DNA from: JAYZBC01 sp036339375
Lineage (GTDB): Bacteria; Pseudomonadota; Alphaproteobacteria; MPNO01; UBA2964
DNA length: 39,663 nt
NCBI GenBank assembly: GCA_036339375.1
Contig: JAYZBC010000084.1
Coordinates: 1 to 39,663, forward strand
Direction of reading: 5' to 3'
Within the stretch, counting starts at the first letter, position 1; each line of letters opens with the position of its first letter. The translations under genes and the position numbers were made by a program. Of the stretch, positions 8,878 to 16,321 are shown piece by piece. Under the pieces are notes generated by a model, which saw only the letters and a list, made by a program, of their open reading frames with translations, searched no databases and was not told the DNA's origin.

Positions 8878-9954
8878 TCAAAAATACGACGACACCCCCA
8901 GCTGCTCGGAAAGCCAATCTGCTGTCTGAGGTCGAACTTTATAGGGTCTATTGTGACAAACATGGTTGCCGTCCTTTATAATGGATACCACTTTTGGACC
9001 GGAGACATTTGCAGCTATAAGTTTTGCAGCGTCCACAGCGGTTATGCGATCCTGTCCTCCAGCTACAATATAAATAGGACAGGTGATGTTTTTGGCACAT
9101 TCTGCAAGCGTAAGTGTTTTGGCTATTTTAAAGGCTTCCTCCAACGTTTTTGTATGAGAACGAATTCGAAAAACGTCACGGTTGAGATCTGATTTCTTTT
9201 CCCAGTTTGATGCCCAATCATATGCGCCGGAGATTGTAACACACGCTTTAATCCGTTTTTCAAAACTAGCAGCGCGGGGCGCATAATAACCACCCATGCT
9301 AACGCCAAAAACACCTATGCGGTCGGGATCAAGGTCTGGGCGACTTTCAATCCAATCGATTATTGCCGTTGCAACTGTCTCATAGTTTCCCCTAATGGGT
9401 AGGTCGTATTCAGCTTCACCTTGCCCGGGTCCATCTATCGGTAATGCTGCCATGCCCCGCGCCAGCAGTGCAGGTGCATACCCATAAATTTCTTCTTTTG
9501 TTGCTTCGAGCCCAGGCAACAATATTACCACAGGAGGCTTTTCGATATTTTCCGGACGACGAAGGTTTGCATAAAGTTGATTTCCCTCAAAAGGAATGGC
9601 CACCCGCTCGCCGGGCGGTTTCATATAAGGCAACGCTTGTGTATGGCATTTTACAGCCCTGGCGTGTGTTGCCTTCATTTCTTTCGGGAATTGAACAGCC
9701 ATAAATTTTGCGAAATGGAACAATAGGGAAGCGGTGGTCAAATGCTCTGCAGCACTCAACGTATTACCTTTTGCCATTGCATTTAAACCCATTTCCTCAT
9801 GAATTTCGCCCCGTTTAACCCACCGGGGCAACCAGTCCTCCCAATCAATCAGTCCATCAGTTGCCTCTTGAAAATCCGTTAGGGGTACGCCGCTTGTAAT
9901 AAATCGCGGTGTAAAGTTATTGATAACCGTGTTAATTTGTGGTGCCCGTATCAT
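8878..9954 (-). CDS. alpha/beta hydrolase with N-terminal helical cap (FrsA / dihydroxypseudooxynicotine hydrolase-like)
   Basis: This 358-residue protein has about 115 residues of helical N-terminal domain followed by an alpha/beta-hydrolase core. The core shows LPIDGPGQGE near 171-180, the nucleophile elbow GVSMGG (Ser219), Asp301 in GGQDRITA and His330 in DGNHVCHN. The architecture matches the family containing 2,6-dihydroxypseudooxynicotine hydrolase, a C-C bond hydrolase of nicotine breakdown, and FrsA-like esterases. I prefer the ATG at 9954; a GTG at 9963 is in frame but lacks a ribosome site. Two paralogues lie at 14996-17554. It is divergent from the enamidase gene across a 125-bp gap and probably leads the minus-strand catabolic set. 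Confidence 0.85.
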   Translation of the reverse strand: MIRAPQINTVINNFTPRFITSGVPLTDFQEATDGLIDWEDWLPRWVKRGEIHEEMGLNAMAKGNTLSAAEHLTTASLLFHFAKFMAVQFPKEMKATHARAVKCHTQALPYMKPPGERVAIPFEGNQLYANLRRPENIEKPPVVILLPGLEATKEEIYGYAPALLARGMAALPIDGPGQGEAEYDLPIRGNYETVATAIIDWIESRPDLDPDRIGVFGVSMGGYYAPRAASFEKRIKACVTISGAYDWASNWEKKSDLNRDVFRIRSHTKTLEEAFKIAKTLTLAECAKNITCPIYIVAGGQDRITAVDAAKLIAANVSGPKVVSIIKDGNHVCHNRPYKVRPQTADWLSEQLGVSSYF

Positions 9955-10079
9955 TTTTCTCACTTAATCAACAAAATGTCACAAATGCGTAGGATGGCTT
10001 GCCAATGCCCCCCTGACAAGAGGCAACCGTTAGGTTAGGATTTTCAGGTTAATTCATTTTAAAAGGGAAGGCGCAGGGA

Positions 10080-11270
10080 GTGACAACAACTGTCATTAGT
10101 AACATTGGTGAGTTTTTCACGGGTGAATTGGAAAACCCTGTTGCAGAAATTTCCTCCCTGCTAATTGAGGATAACCTTATAAAGGGGTTTGATCCCCCAA
10201 AAGATATCGCCTGTGATATCAGAATTGATGCAAAAGGCTCAGCTATTCTACCTGGTTTGGTGGATGGGCACATCCATCCTGTATTCGGAGAATGGACGCC
10301 TACTCAAGACACAATCGGGTGGATAGGCAATTATATGCATGGGGGAAGTACAACGATGGTATCTGCAGGAGAATTGCATACACCAGGCCTAGATTATGCA
10401 AATCTTTCTCCGAATTTGGTGACCTCCCTAGCAGAGGTGGCTCGCGCCACTACAGGTCGAGTTCGTTGGAATAACGTTAAGGTGCATGCTGGAACGGCAC
10501 TATTAGTTCCAGGAATGGAAGAGTCTCATTTTGATAGACTCGCAGCGGCAGGCTCTATTTTGGTAAAATTCATTTTTTTCCCGCTTGAAGAACGACCCGA
10601 CGAAGCCAAACACTACAGTGAAATGGCACGTGAAAGAGGTATACGCATCAAGGTCCATACGGGTGGAGTGTCCCGATCTGGTTCCAGTCAGATTTGCGGC
10701 TACAAAACCCTTTCTTGGCTCCAACCCGACATAGGGGCACACGTCTCTGGCGGCCCTATTCCTATGTCAGATGAAGACATGGACTCTCTCGTCGATAATA
10801 CTGACTTCACATTAGAAATTTGTTCTTCGGGAAATTATCGGTCAACGGTTCGATTAGTCCAGCGTTTGATGAAAAAAGGGGACCTCTCTCGATTAAGCCT
10901 TGGCACCGACACACCTGGGGGAACGGGCATAATTCCTAGGGGGATGCTTCGTAATATTTTGTTTTTGTCCTCCATATGTGAAATGTCCCCGGCTGAAGCT
11001 ATCGCTGTTGCAACCGGTAATACAGCAAAGGCTCATGGTCTTGATGTTGGTGTATTGCGAATTGGAGCGCCAGCAGATCTGCTCGTAGCTGGTCCGGTTA
11101 AGGGGTCCTTCGGGACAACAATCACCGATGCAGTTGCCCACGGGGATTTGCCGGGAATTTCTCTTGTTCTGATTGATGGGAAGGTCATTGTAAAATCTCG
11201 CAGCCGCCAAACGCCGCCCCCAGAACATCTAGCCCATTTCATGGATACCCCGGGATGTCCATTTTGTTAA
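10080..11270 (+). CDS. amidohydrolase, enamidase-like
   Basis: This 396-residue metal-dependent amidohydrolase has His64 and His66 (LVDGHIHP), His193 (IKVHTGG), His221 (AHVSGGP) and Asp277 (LGTDTPGGTG), the ligand set of the superfamily. The phrases YMHGGSTTMVSAG, KVHTGGVSRSGSS, GTGIIPRGMLRN and the end GDLPGISLVLIDGK are, from memory, close to enamidase of Eubacterium barkeri. That enzyme hydrolyses 6-oxo-1,4,5,6-tetrahydronicotinate to 2-formylglutarate and ammonia. The strand that should give the bridging carboxylate reads LVKFIFF, so a carboxylated lysine (Lys163) or a shifted ligand is possible. Start is GTG with AAGGGAAGG upstream. It heads a plus-strand series with aldolase, FAH and quinone oxidoreductase genes. 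Confidence 0.85.
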   Translation: MTTTVISNIGEFFTGELENPVAEISSLLIEDNLIKGFDPPKDIACDIRIDAKGSAILPGLVDGHIHPVFGEWTPTQDTIGWIGNYMHGGSTTMVSAGELHTPGLDYANLSPNLVTSLAEVARATTGRVRWNNVKVHAGTALLVPGMEESHFDRLAAAGSILVKFIFFPLEERPDEAKHYSEMARERGIRIKVHTGGVSRSGSSQICGYKTLSWLQPDIGAHVSGGPIPMSDEDMDSLVDNTDFTLEICSSGNYRSTVRLVQRLMKKGDLSRLSLGTDTPGGTGIIPRGMLRNILFLSSICEMSPAEAIAVATGNTAKAHGLDVGVLRIGAPADLLVAGPVKGSFGTTITDAVAHGDLPGISLVLIDGKVIVKSRSRQTPPPEHLAHFMDTPGCPFC

Positions 11271-11294
11271 TTAAATTTGTTTAAGGAGATAAGA

Positions 11295-12014
11295 ATGGAA
11301 GACATTAACAACATCATCCGCGAGCTGGTTATCGCCAACCGCATCCTCGCCCACGAAGGTGTGGTGGACGCTTTTGGTCATATAAGTTTCCGCAACCCTA
11401 ATAATCCTGAAAGTTATTTTATTTCGGTTTCCCGCGCGCCCGAATTAATTAAAATCGACGACATTGTCGAATTCAGGCTCGACGGTGAACCAATTGGTGA
11501 CCTACGTGATCGCATGCCATACGGAGAACGAGCAATTCACGGAGGTATTTATGAAAAGCGCCCAGACGTAAATTCCGTAATCCATAATCATTCTCTGGAA
11601 GTAATCCCTTTTGGATCAACAAACACACCATTAAAACCCTTTGTCCACATGTCTTCTCCCATTGGTGCAAATATGCCCATTTGGGACATTCGAGACAAAT
11701 TTGGTGAAACTAACCATTTGGTTGTTACGATGGAACAAGGTCGTGACCTAGCTGGCTGTCTTAGTGATAACGCCGTCGCTTTAATGAAAAGACACGGTTG
11801 CGTTTGTGCGCGAAAAAACATCCGTGAAACGGTGATGACGGCAGTCTATTTGCAAGTTACCGCTAAACTCACATTACAAGCGAAACTCTTGGAGAAAGAA
11901 ATCGATTACTTAACCCCAAAAGAAATTGAACTTTGCAATGTAAACCAATTGGGACCTTTGGGTCTCGATCGAGCTTGGGAATACTGGGTTAGGAGAAGTG
12001 GTTATGAAGGCTGA
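11295..12014 (+). CDS. class II aldolase/adducin family protein
   Basis: This 239-residue protein has the class II aldolase metal site His97-x-His99 (VIHNHS) and His167 (MKRHG), plus the catalytic-position Glu78 in YGERAIHGGIY. Family members cleave or decarboxylate hydroxy-acids and sugar phosphates with a divalent metal; L-fuculose-phosphate aldolase and ring-fission hydroxy-acid lyases are examples. The ATG at 11295 follows a perfect TAAGGAG site, better than an upstream TTG at 11277. It lies 24 bp after the enamidase gene, so they are almost certainly co-transcribed. A retro-aldol or decarboxylation step on a ring-opened acid would suit this position, but that is inference. Confidence 0.9.
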   Translation: MEDINNIIRELVIANRILAHEGVVDAFGHISFRNPNNPESYFISVSRAPELIKIDDIVEFRLDGEPIGDLRDRMPYGERAIHGGIYEKRPDVNSVIHNHSLEVIPFGSTNTPLKPFVHMSSPIGANMPIWDIRDKFGETNHLVVTMEQGRDLAGCLSDNAVALMKRHGCVCARKNIRETVMTAVYLQVTAKLTLQAKLLEKEIDYLTPKEIELCNVNQLGPLGLDRAWEYWVRRSGYEG

Positions 12015-12097
12015 ATTTTAAATGCCTAAATTTGAATTCTGTGCCAAATTAAAACAAAAATTTTGATTCCTTGGTTAATTGCCCCAAACGTAAAGAA

Positions 12098-12326
12098 AGG
12101 GCCAGTGATTTACCCCCCTCGAGATGACCTTGAATGAGGTCCCCAGCCCAACCAATTCTTTGGGTGTAAAAGGTGCGGGTGAAGGGGGTACAACGGGGCG
12201 CCCGCAGCCGTTATCAATGCGGTACTGGATGCTTTAGCCCCACTGGGAATAACATCTATTGACATGCCGGCTACACCTTACAAAATTTAGCAAACCATTC
12301 AAAAAGCAGTACCTGAGGCCTGTTGA
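12098..12326 (+). pseudogene. remnant of a Mo-hydroxylase large subunit (C-terminal end only)
   Basis: Within the 366-bp gap between the aldolase and FAH genes, three pieces read as the end of a xanthine-dehydrogenase-type subunit. Frame from 12098: ERASDLPP. Frame from 12118: LEMTLNEVPSPTNSLGV then KGAGEGGTTG. Frame from 12199: APAAVINAVLDALAPLGI then TSIDMPATPYKI. Single-base losses in a C-run near 12113-12118 and a G-run near 12194-12197 break the frame, and a TAG at 12288-12290 stands where other copies have Trp. Everything upstream of the last 75 or so residues is missing. The complete paralogue at 6458-8800 has the matching NEVPSPTNPLGVK stretch. It is non-functional; the gap holds nothing else but the FAH ribosome site. 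Confidence 0.85.
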
Positions 12327-12380
12327 CGACGCTTGAAACGACCGATAGGACTCTAAATACAAAACATGTAGGAATTTAAA

Positions 12381-13250
12381 ATGAAAATTTGCCGCTTCAA
12401 TGACAACCGCATCGGTATCGTGCGTGACGATATTGTTTACGATGTTACGAAAGTAATAGAACAAGAATTGCCGGCATATCGGTATCCTTTTCCGGTAGGA
12501 GATCAGTTGATCGCCAATTTGGATAGTCTTCGCCCCAAATTGGAGACAATGGCAGACATGGTTGATGGCGTACAGGTATCAGAATTAACGCTAAGAAGTC
12601 CGATTGCCAATCCAACAAAAATTATTGGTGTACCCCAGAATTATCAAGATCACGCCGACGAAGCCGCAGCCGATACGGGAATATCACAAGGGTTGCCCCG
12701 CCGAAAAATGGAAGATCAGGGTCTTTTTCTCAAGGCCAACAGTGCACTTATTGGACCTGGTGAAGGTGTTGCTATTCGGTTTTCGGAGCGGCGCACCGAT
12801 CACGAAGCAGAACTTGGTGTCATTATAGGAAGAAAGGGCAGCAATATAGAGTATGATGATGCCCTATCCTATGTTGCAGGTTATGCCATTGCTATGGATA
12901 TGGTTGTACGCGGCAAAGAAGACCGCAGTTTTCGAAAATCCGTCGACACCTATGCTGTTTTGGGACCATGGATGGTTACAGCAGATGAAATATCAGATCC
13001 TGGAAATCTTGATTTTTCGTTATCTATTGATAATGAAATCAGACAAAAGAATAACACCCGAAATTTAATTCTTAACCTTCAGGGCCAGATAGTTTGGGCA
13101 TCAAAATTTTACTCCTTACATCCAGGGGATATCATTATGTCCGGCACCTGTGCAGGCGTAGGTCCTGTCAAACCAGGTGATTTGATGCAACTCGAATTCG
13201 AAAAAATTGGTAAAATGGATGTGCCAGTTCGGGCCCATACTGTTTTTTAG
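12381..13250 (+). CDS. fumarylacetoacetate hydrolase (FAH) family protein
   Basis: This 289-residue protein has the FAH fold with the metal site Glu142-x-Glu144 (DHEAELGVIIG) and Asp173 (AMDMV), plus NYQDHADE (His91) before it. The C-terminal GTCAGVGPVKPGD is the usual GTP-x-GVG-x-PGD loop with Pro changed to Cys. Family members hydrolyse or decarboxylate 3-oxo acids, including 2-hydroxyhepta-2,4-diene-dioate hydratases/isomerases and acylpyruvases that follow meta ring cleavage. AGGAA before the ATG supports the start. It follows the Mo-hydroxylase remnant and leads straight into the quinone oxidoreductase gene. A role after ring opening is the natural reading, and the substrate is unknown. 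Confidence 0.92.
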   Translation: MKICRFNDNRIGIVRDDIVYDVTKVIEQELPAYRYPFPVGDQLIANLDSLRPKLETMADMVDGVQVSELTLRSPIANPTKIIGVPQNYQDHADEAAADTGISQGLPRRKMEDQGLFLKANSALIGPGEGVAIRFSERRTDHEAELGVIIGRKGSNIEYDDALSYVAGYAIAMDMVVRGKEDRSFRKSVDTYAVLGPWMVTADEISDPGNLDFSLSIDNEIRQKNNTRNLILNLQGQIVWASKFYSLHPGDIIMSGTCAGVGPVKPGDLMQLEFEKIGKMDVPVRAHTVF

Positions 13251-13259
13251 GCCTTTTTC

Positions 13260-14249
13260 TTGCCCAAAGGAGTAAGAATACACGAATATGGCGGACCGGA
13301 AGTTTTACGCTATGAAGATGTTGACGTTGGCGAACCGGGTCCAGGAGAGGTGCTTATTGAACATCTCGCAATTGGACTAAATTATGCTGATATACATACA
13401 CGCAGCGGTCGATATCCTTTGCCCTATCTCCCACAAATTATCGGTGGCGAAGCTTGCGGTATAATCAAAAAACTTGGTCCTGGTGTTTCGGAACTTTTAC
13501 TTGGCGATCGTGTTGCTTATTCGAATGGGGGACACGCATTGTCACGTGGCTCTTATTGCCAAGAGCGTGTCCTCGAGGCCAAACACCTAATCCCTTTACC
13601 AGACCAAGTTGATAATGAGACCGCGGCAGCAATCATCACCAAAGGATTAACTACGCATTATCTTATTCACGACTCCTACAAAATAACTGCTGAAGACACA
13701 ATTTTAGTGCATGCAGCAGCTGGGGGTGTAGGAATGATTTTATGCCAATGGGCGCGCACGTTCGGTGCGTATGTAATTGGTGTCGTGGGTTCCAAAGGAA
13801 AAGCTTCATTTGCCAAAAACCACGGCTGTCATGAAGTTATAATCAATGGTGAAGAAGATGTAGCTGGGGTCGCCCGCACATTAACCGGCGGTGAGGGAGT
13901 TTCTGTTGTGTTTGACGCCGTAGGTGCTGATAGTTTTGAAGCCTCACTCAATGCATTACGCCCACATGGCACACTCGTCACCTTTGGGTCAGCGTCGGGG
14001 CCAATACCACCATTTGATATTTTTCGATTAAACGAATTAGGATCATTAAGAATTACGTCAGGTGCTTTTATTTGGCATATGCGAAATCGCCAAGAAATTC
14101 TAGCAAGGGCAAAAGATGTCATGGATATTGTGCTGGGTGGTGCAGTCAAAATAGAAATTAACCAGCGTTTTGATTTAGCGGAGGCAGAAAAAGCTCATCA
14201 CCAAATGGAAACGCGAAACACTACGGGTATAAGTATTCTAATACCTTGA
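13260..14249 (+). CDS. quinone oxidoreductase-like, zinc-independent MDR family
   Basis: This 329-residue medium-chain dehydrogenase/reductase starts VRIHEYGGPEVLRYEDV and has the NADPH-binding loop AAAGGVGM near 152-159. It lacks the structural-zinc Cys cluster, which places it with quinone oxidoreductase (Qor) and enoyl/acryloyl reductases. Likely role: NADPH-dependent reduction of a quinone or an alpha,beta-unsaturated carbonyl. The only start that keeps the N-terminus typical of Qor is TTG at 13260, nine bases after the FAH stop; no good Shine-Dalgarno is visible, so translational coupling is likely. It precedes the racemase-superfamily gene by 12 bp in the same operon. Confidence 0.9.
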   Translation: MPKGVRIHEYGGPEVLRYEDVDVGEPGPGEVLIEHLAIGLNYADIHTRSGRYPLPYLPQIIGGEACGIIKKLGPGVSELLLGDRVAYSNGGHALSRGSYCQERVLEAKHLIPLPDQVDNETAAAIITKGLTTHYLIHDSYKITAEDTILVHAAAGGVGMILCQWARTFGAYVIGVVGSKGKASFAKNHGCHEVIINGEEDVAGVARTLTGGEGVSVVFDAVGADSFEASLNALRPHGTLVTFGSASGPIPPFDIFRLNELGSLRITSGAFIWHMRNRQEILARAKDVMDIVLGGAVKIEINQRFDLAEAEKAHHQMETRNTTGISILIP

Positions 14250-14261
14250 GGATTATATTTT

Positions 14262-14984
14262 ATGGCATTTTCAAGTTGGAGGGGAACAGTTGGGTTGATT
14301 AAACCCACCATGCGGCCGGGGTCGATGGAAGAAACAGTGCGTTTGCTCCCGGAGGGAGTGGGCTTAATTCCCATACATCAAAATGTCCAAGCAGGAACTA
14401 GGGACGAGTTTGCAGATGCAATTGAAGGTTATTATCAAAACGCCCTACTCCTTGCAGCAGCGGGGGTAGACCTTATCCATCATTCTGGCACACCCCCTTT
14501 TATGATGCTCGGCGTTAAGGGAGAAGCAGCTATGATCCGAAAATGGGAGAGGGAAATGAGTATTCCCCATTTTACTGCTAACCAGAATATAGTCCGTGCG
14601 ATGAGATCATTTGGTGTAAAAAAAATCATGGGTGTCAGCTATTCCCGCCTGCAGAACGAGCTCACCCGAAAATATTTAACGGAATCGGGTTTTCACGTTA
14701 CGGCAATGGAACCAATCGACGTACCATTCGAAAAAGCTGGCGAACTGTCAACTGAGCGAGTCTACACTCATGTTTGTAAAACCTTTAAAGCCAACCCTAA
14801 AAGCGAAGCCATATACTTGCAGGGCAATGCCTGGCGCCTCCAAGCTATCATTGAACAACTTGAAAACGATCTCGGTGTTCCTGTAATTGAGACTTGCGCT
14901 GCGCTCTGTTGGGAAATTCAAAAACGACTTCGGATCCGTGAACCACGAGAAAACATTGGAAAACTCATGAGGGAATTGCCATAA
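14262..14984 (+). CDS. Asp/Glu racemase superfamily protein (maleate isomerase/arylmalonate decarboxylase-like), no catalytic Cys seen
   Basis: This 240-residue protein has the two-lobed pattern of maleate isomerase and arylmalonate decarboxylase. It shows GVDLIHHSGTPPFM (around Ser75) at the end of the first lobe, FGVKKIMGVSYSR at the hinge, and LQGNAWRLQAIIEQLE (around 187) in the second. Family enzymes use a Cys at one or both of these sites. Here the first reads His-His-Ser-Gly-Thr and the second Leu-Gln-Gly-Asn, with no Cys. Cys212 and Cys216 lie further on, in ETCAALCWE. It may be a decarboxylase or isomerase with another mechanism, or a non-enzymatic relative. TGAGGA precedes the ATG. 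It is the last gene of the enamidase operon and is convergent with the next gene. Confidence 0.78.
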   Translation: MAFSSWRGTVGLIKPTMRPGSMEETVRLLPEGVGLIPIHQNVQAGTRDEFADAIEGYYQNALLLAAAGVDLIHHSGTPPFMMLGVKGEAAMIRKWEREMSIPHFTANQNIVRAMRSFGVKKIMGVSYSRLQNELTRKYLTESGFHVTAMEPIDVPFEKAGELSTERVYTHVCKTFKANPKSEAIYLQGNAWRLQAIIEQLENDLGVPVIETCAALCWEIQKRLRIREPRENIGKLMRELP

Positions 14985-14995
14985 GCCCTGACATA

Positions 14996-16231
14996 CTACA
15001 CTGGCGTCTCTTCCCAACGCCCACTGCTATCAACAAAAATTTTGCGACTTTCCAGGGGCTGACTGTCGATGCGTGCCGCCAGCCAGTCCACTAGATAATC
15101 CCTAGGATTTTCACCAAGGGTGACAGAACTCGCATCGGCTACGGAATGGTTGGCCCCCTCATAGACAACAATCTCTTTAGGTGAAGTGATTTTATCAAAA
15201 ATTTCATAGCTATGTTCGATTGGACTTAACTGATCTTGTTCGCCAGCCATAATCAATACCGGACAGGAAATTTTCGGGGCAAAGGGGCGTAAATCTATGG
15301 TTTTGGCAAATTCGTCAAACGCCTCCTCATCATCATAATCTGCCATCCACATGTAACGAAGCTTAAAAGACGGTGAGGCGGTATTAAAAATAGTGTTGCA
15401 ACCAGGCTCGTGACAAACCCCACTGACTCCAACGCCCTTGATCCGATCACCCAGTGCCGCAGCCCATTGCAAACCCCAGTAGGTTCCAAAACTGCTTCCT
15501 CTTACTGCAATCCGATTTCCGTCTACGAGAGAATGTTCTGATAACCAGTCGATGGTTGCCTTTGCCGCATCCATATGATTGGTAGTGGTAACAAAAATTC
15601 CCAATGCCACGCTTTCCGCCTGGCCTGGACCATCAAGACTGAGCACTGCCATGCCACGTTCGAGGTAGGAATCCCCATACATGTCGACCCCCGTCTCCTT
15701 ACTTGAATCCATACCGGGTATATTAACTACACACGGAAATTTCTCGCCATCTTCTGGTTTCTTTGGAAAATGGAGATAACCGGGCAGCTCTCTTCCTTGG
15801 AAGGGAATTCTCACAATTTGTACGGGATGTGAAGAGAGGTCTATGAATTTTGCATAACAATGGTTCATCCGCTTCTCAAGAAATTCAAGGTCTTCATTAG
15901 TCTCAAAAATAGGCCAGCGGCCTGCTGCCCAGAGGAGAGAAGCTGTCAGATAGCTCTCCCGCGCGGTAATTTTTCGACCGGTCTCTTCAAATTTGACAGC
16001 CTTTTGTTCACGCCGCTTAGCAGCAATTGAAAACTCACGCACAAAATCACCCACTCGCTTAATCTTTGCACCAACGGCGCGGAATTCTGCAGCAGCTAGG
16101 GAGCCCCCAGGGGCAGCTCCATATCGTAATCTGCCTTGATCCCATTCAACGCCCACAGTCCGGATGACCGCATCCAGTATCCAGCGTTGTTCTTCCCAAC
16201 GTTTCATTCGGCCATCTGCTTTATCCGACAT
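14996..16231 (-). CDS. helical-cap alpha/beta hydrolase, tandem copy 1
   Basis: This 411-residue protein has an N-terminal helical cap of about 135 residues and an alpha/beta-hydrolase core with the triad Ser247 (RGSSFGT), Asp333 (GEQDQLSP) and His362 (GANHSVAD). A SLDGPGQAE loop near 198-206 is shared with the two sister proteins in the window. The family is that of 2,6-dihydroxypseudooxynicotine hydrolase and FrsA-like proteins. AAGGGG before the ATG supports the start at 16231. It lies downstream of its tandem paralogue with a 90-bp gap that contains a TTACCA/TGGTAA dyad. Hydrolysis of an acyl or vinylogous C-C bond in a ring-derived intermediate is plausible but unproven. Confidence 0.87.
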   Translation of the reverse strand: MSDKADGRMKRWEEQRWILDAVIRTVGVEWDQGRLRYGAAPGGSLAAAEFRAVGAKIKRVGDFVREFSIAAKRREQKAVKFEETGRKITARESYLTASLLWAAGRWPIFETNEDLEFLEKRMNHCYAKFIDLSSHPVQIVRIPFQGRELPGYLHFPKKPEDGEKFPCVVNIPGMDSSKETGVDMYGDSYLERGMAVLSLDGPGQAESVALGIFVTTTNHMDAAKATIDWLSEHSLVDGNRIAVRGSSFGTYWGLQWAAALGDRIKGVGVSGVCHEPGCNTIFNTASPSFKLRYMWMADYDDEEAFDEFAKTIDLRPFAPKISCPVLIMAGEQDQLSPIEHSYEIFDKITSPKEIVVYEGANHSVADASSVTLGENPRDYLVDWLAARIDSQPLESRKIFVDSSGRWEETPV

Positions 16232-16279
16232 TTAATTCCCCTTGTTTAAATACGAATTCAATCGTTTGAGGCACATAAT

Positions 16280-16301
16280 TTACCAAGCGCATCGATGGTA
16301 A
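16280..16301. promoter_or_regulatory. dyad between tandem hydrolase genes
   Basis: TTACCA and TGGTAA are separated by ten bases, giving a 22-bp dyad in the 90-bp gap between the two paralogous hydrolase genes. It is 49 bp before the ATG at 16231, where an operator could sit. There is no T-run, so it is not a terminator. Support is limited to symmetry and position. Confidence 0.2.
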
Positions 16302-16321
16302 CAAACTATAGCGTTAATGAG

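Noticed and set aside
12113..12197. Homopolymer indels in the Mo-subunit remnant as pure sequencing error
   Set aside because: Both frame breaks lie in C or G runs and could be errors, but the in-frame TAG substitution and the loss of about 700 upstream residues still mark it as a pseudogene.
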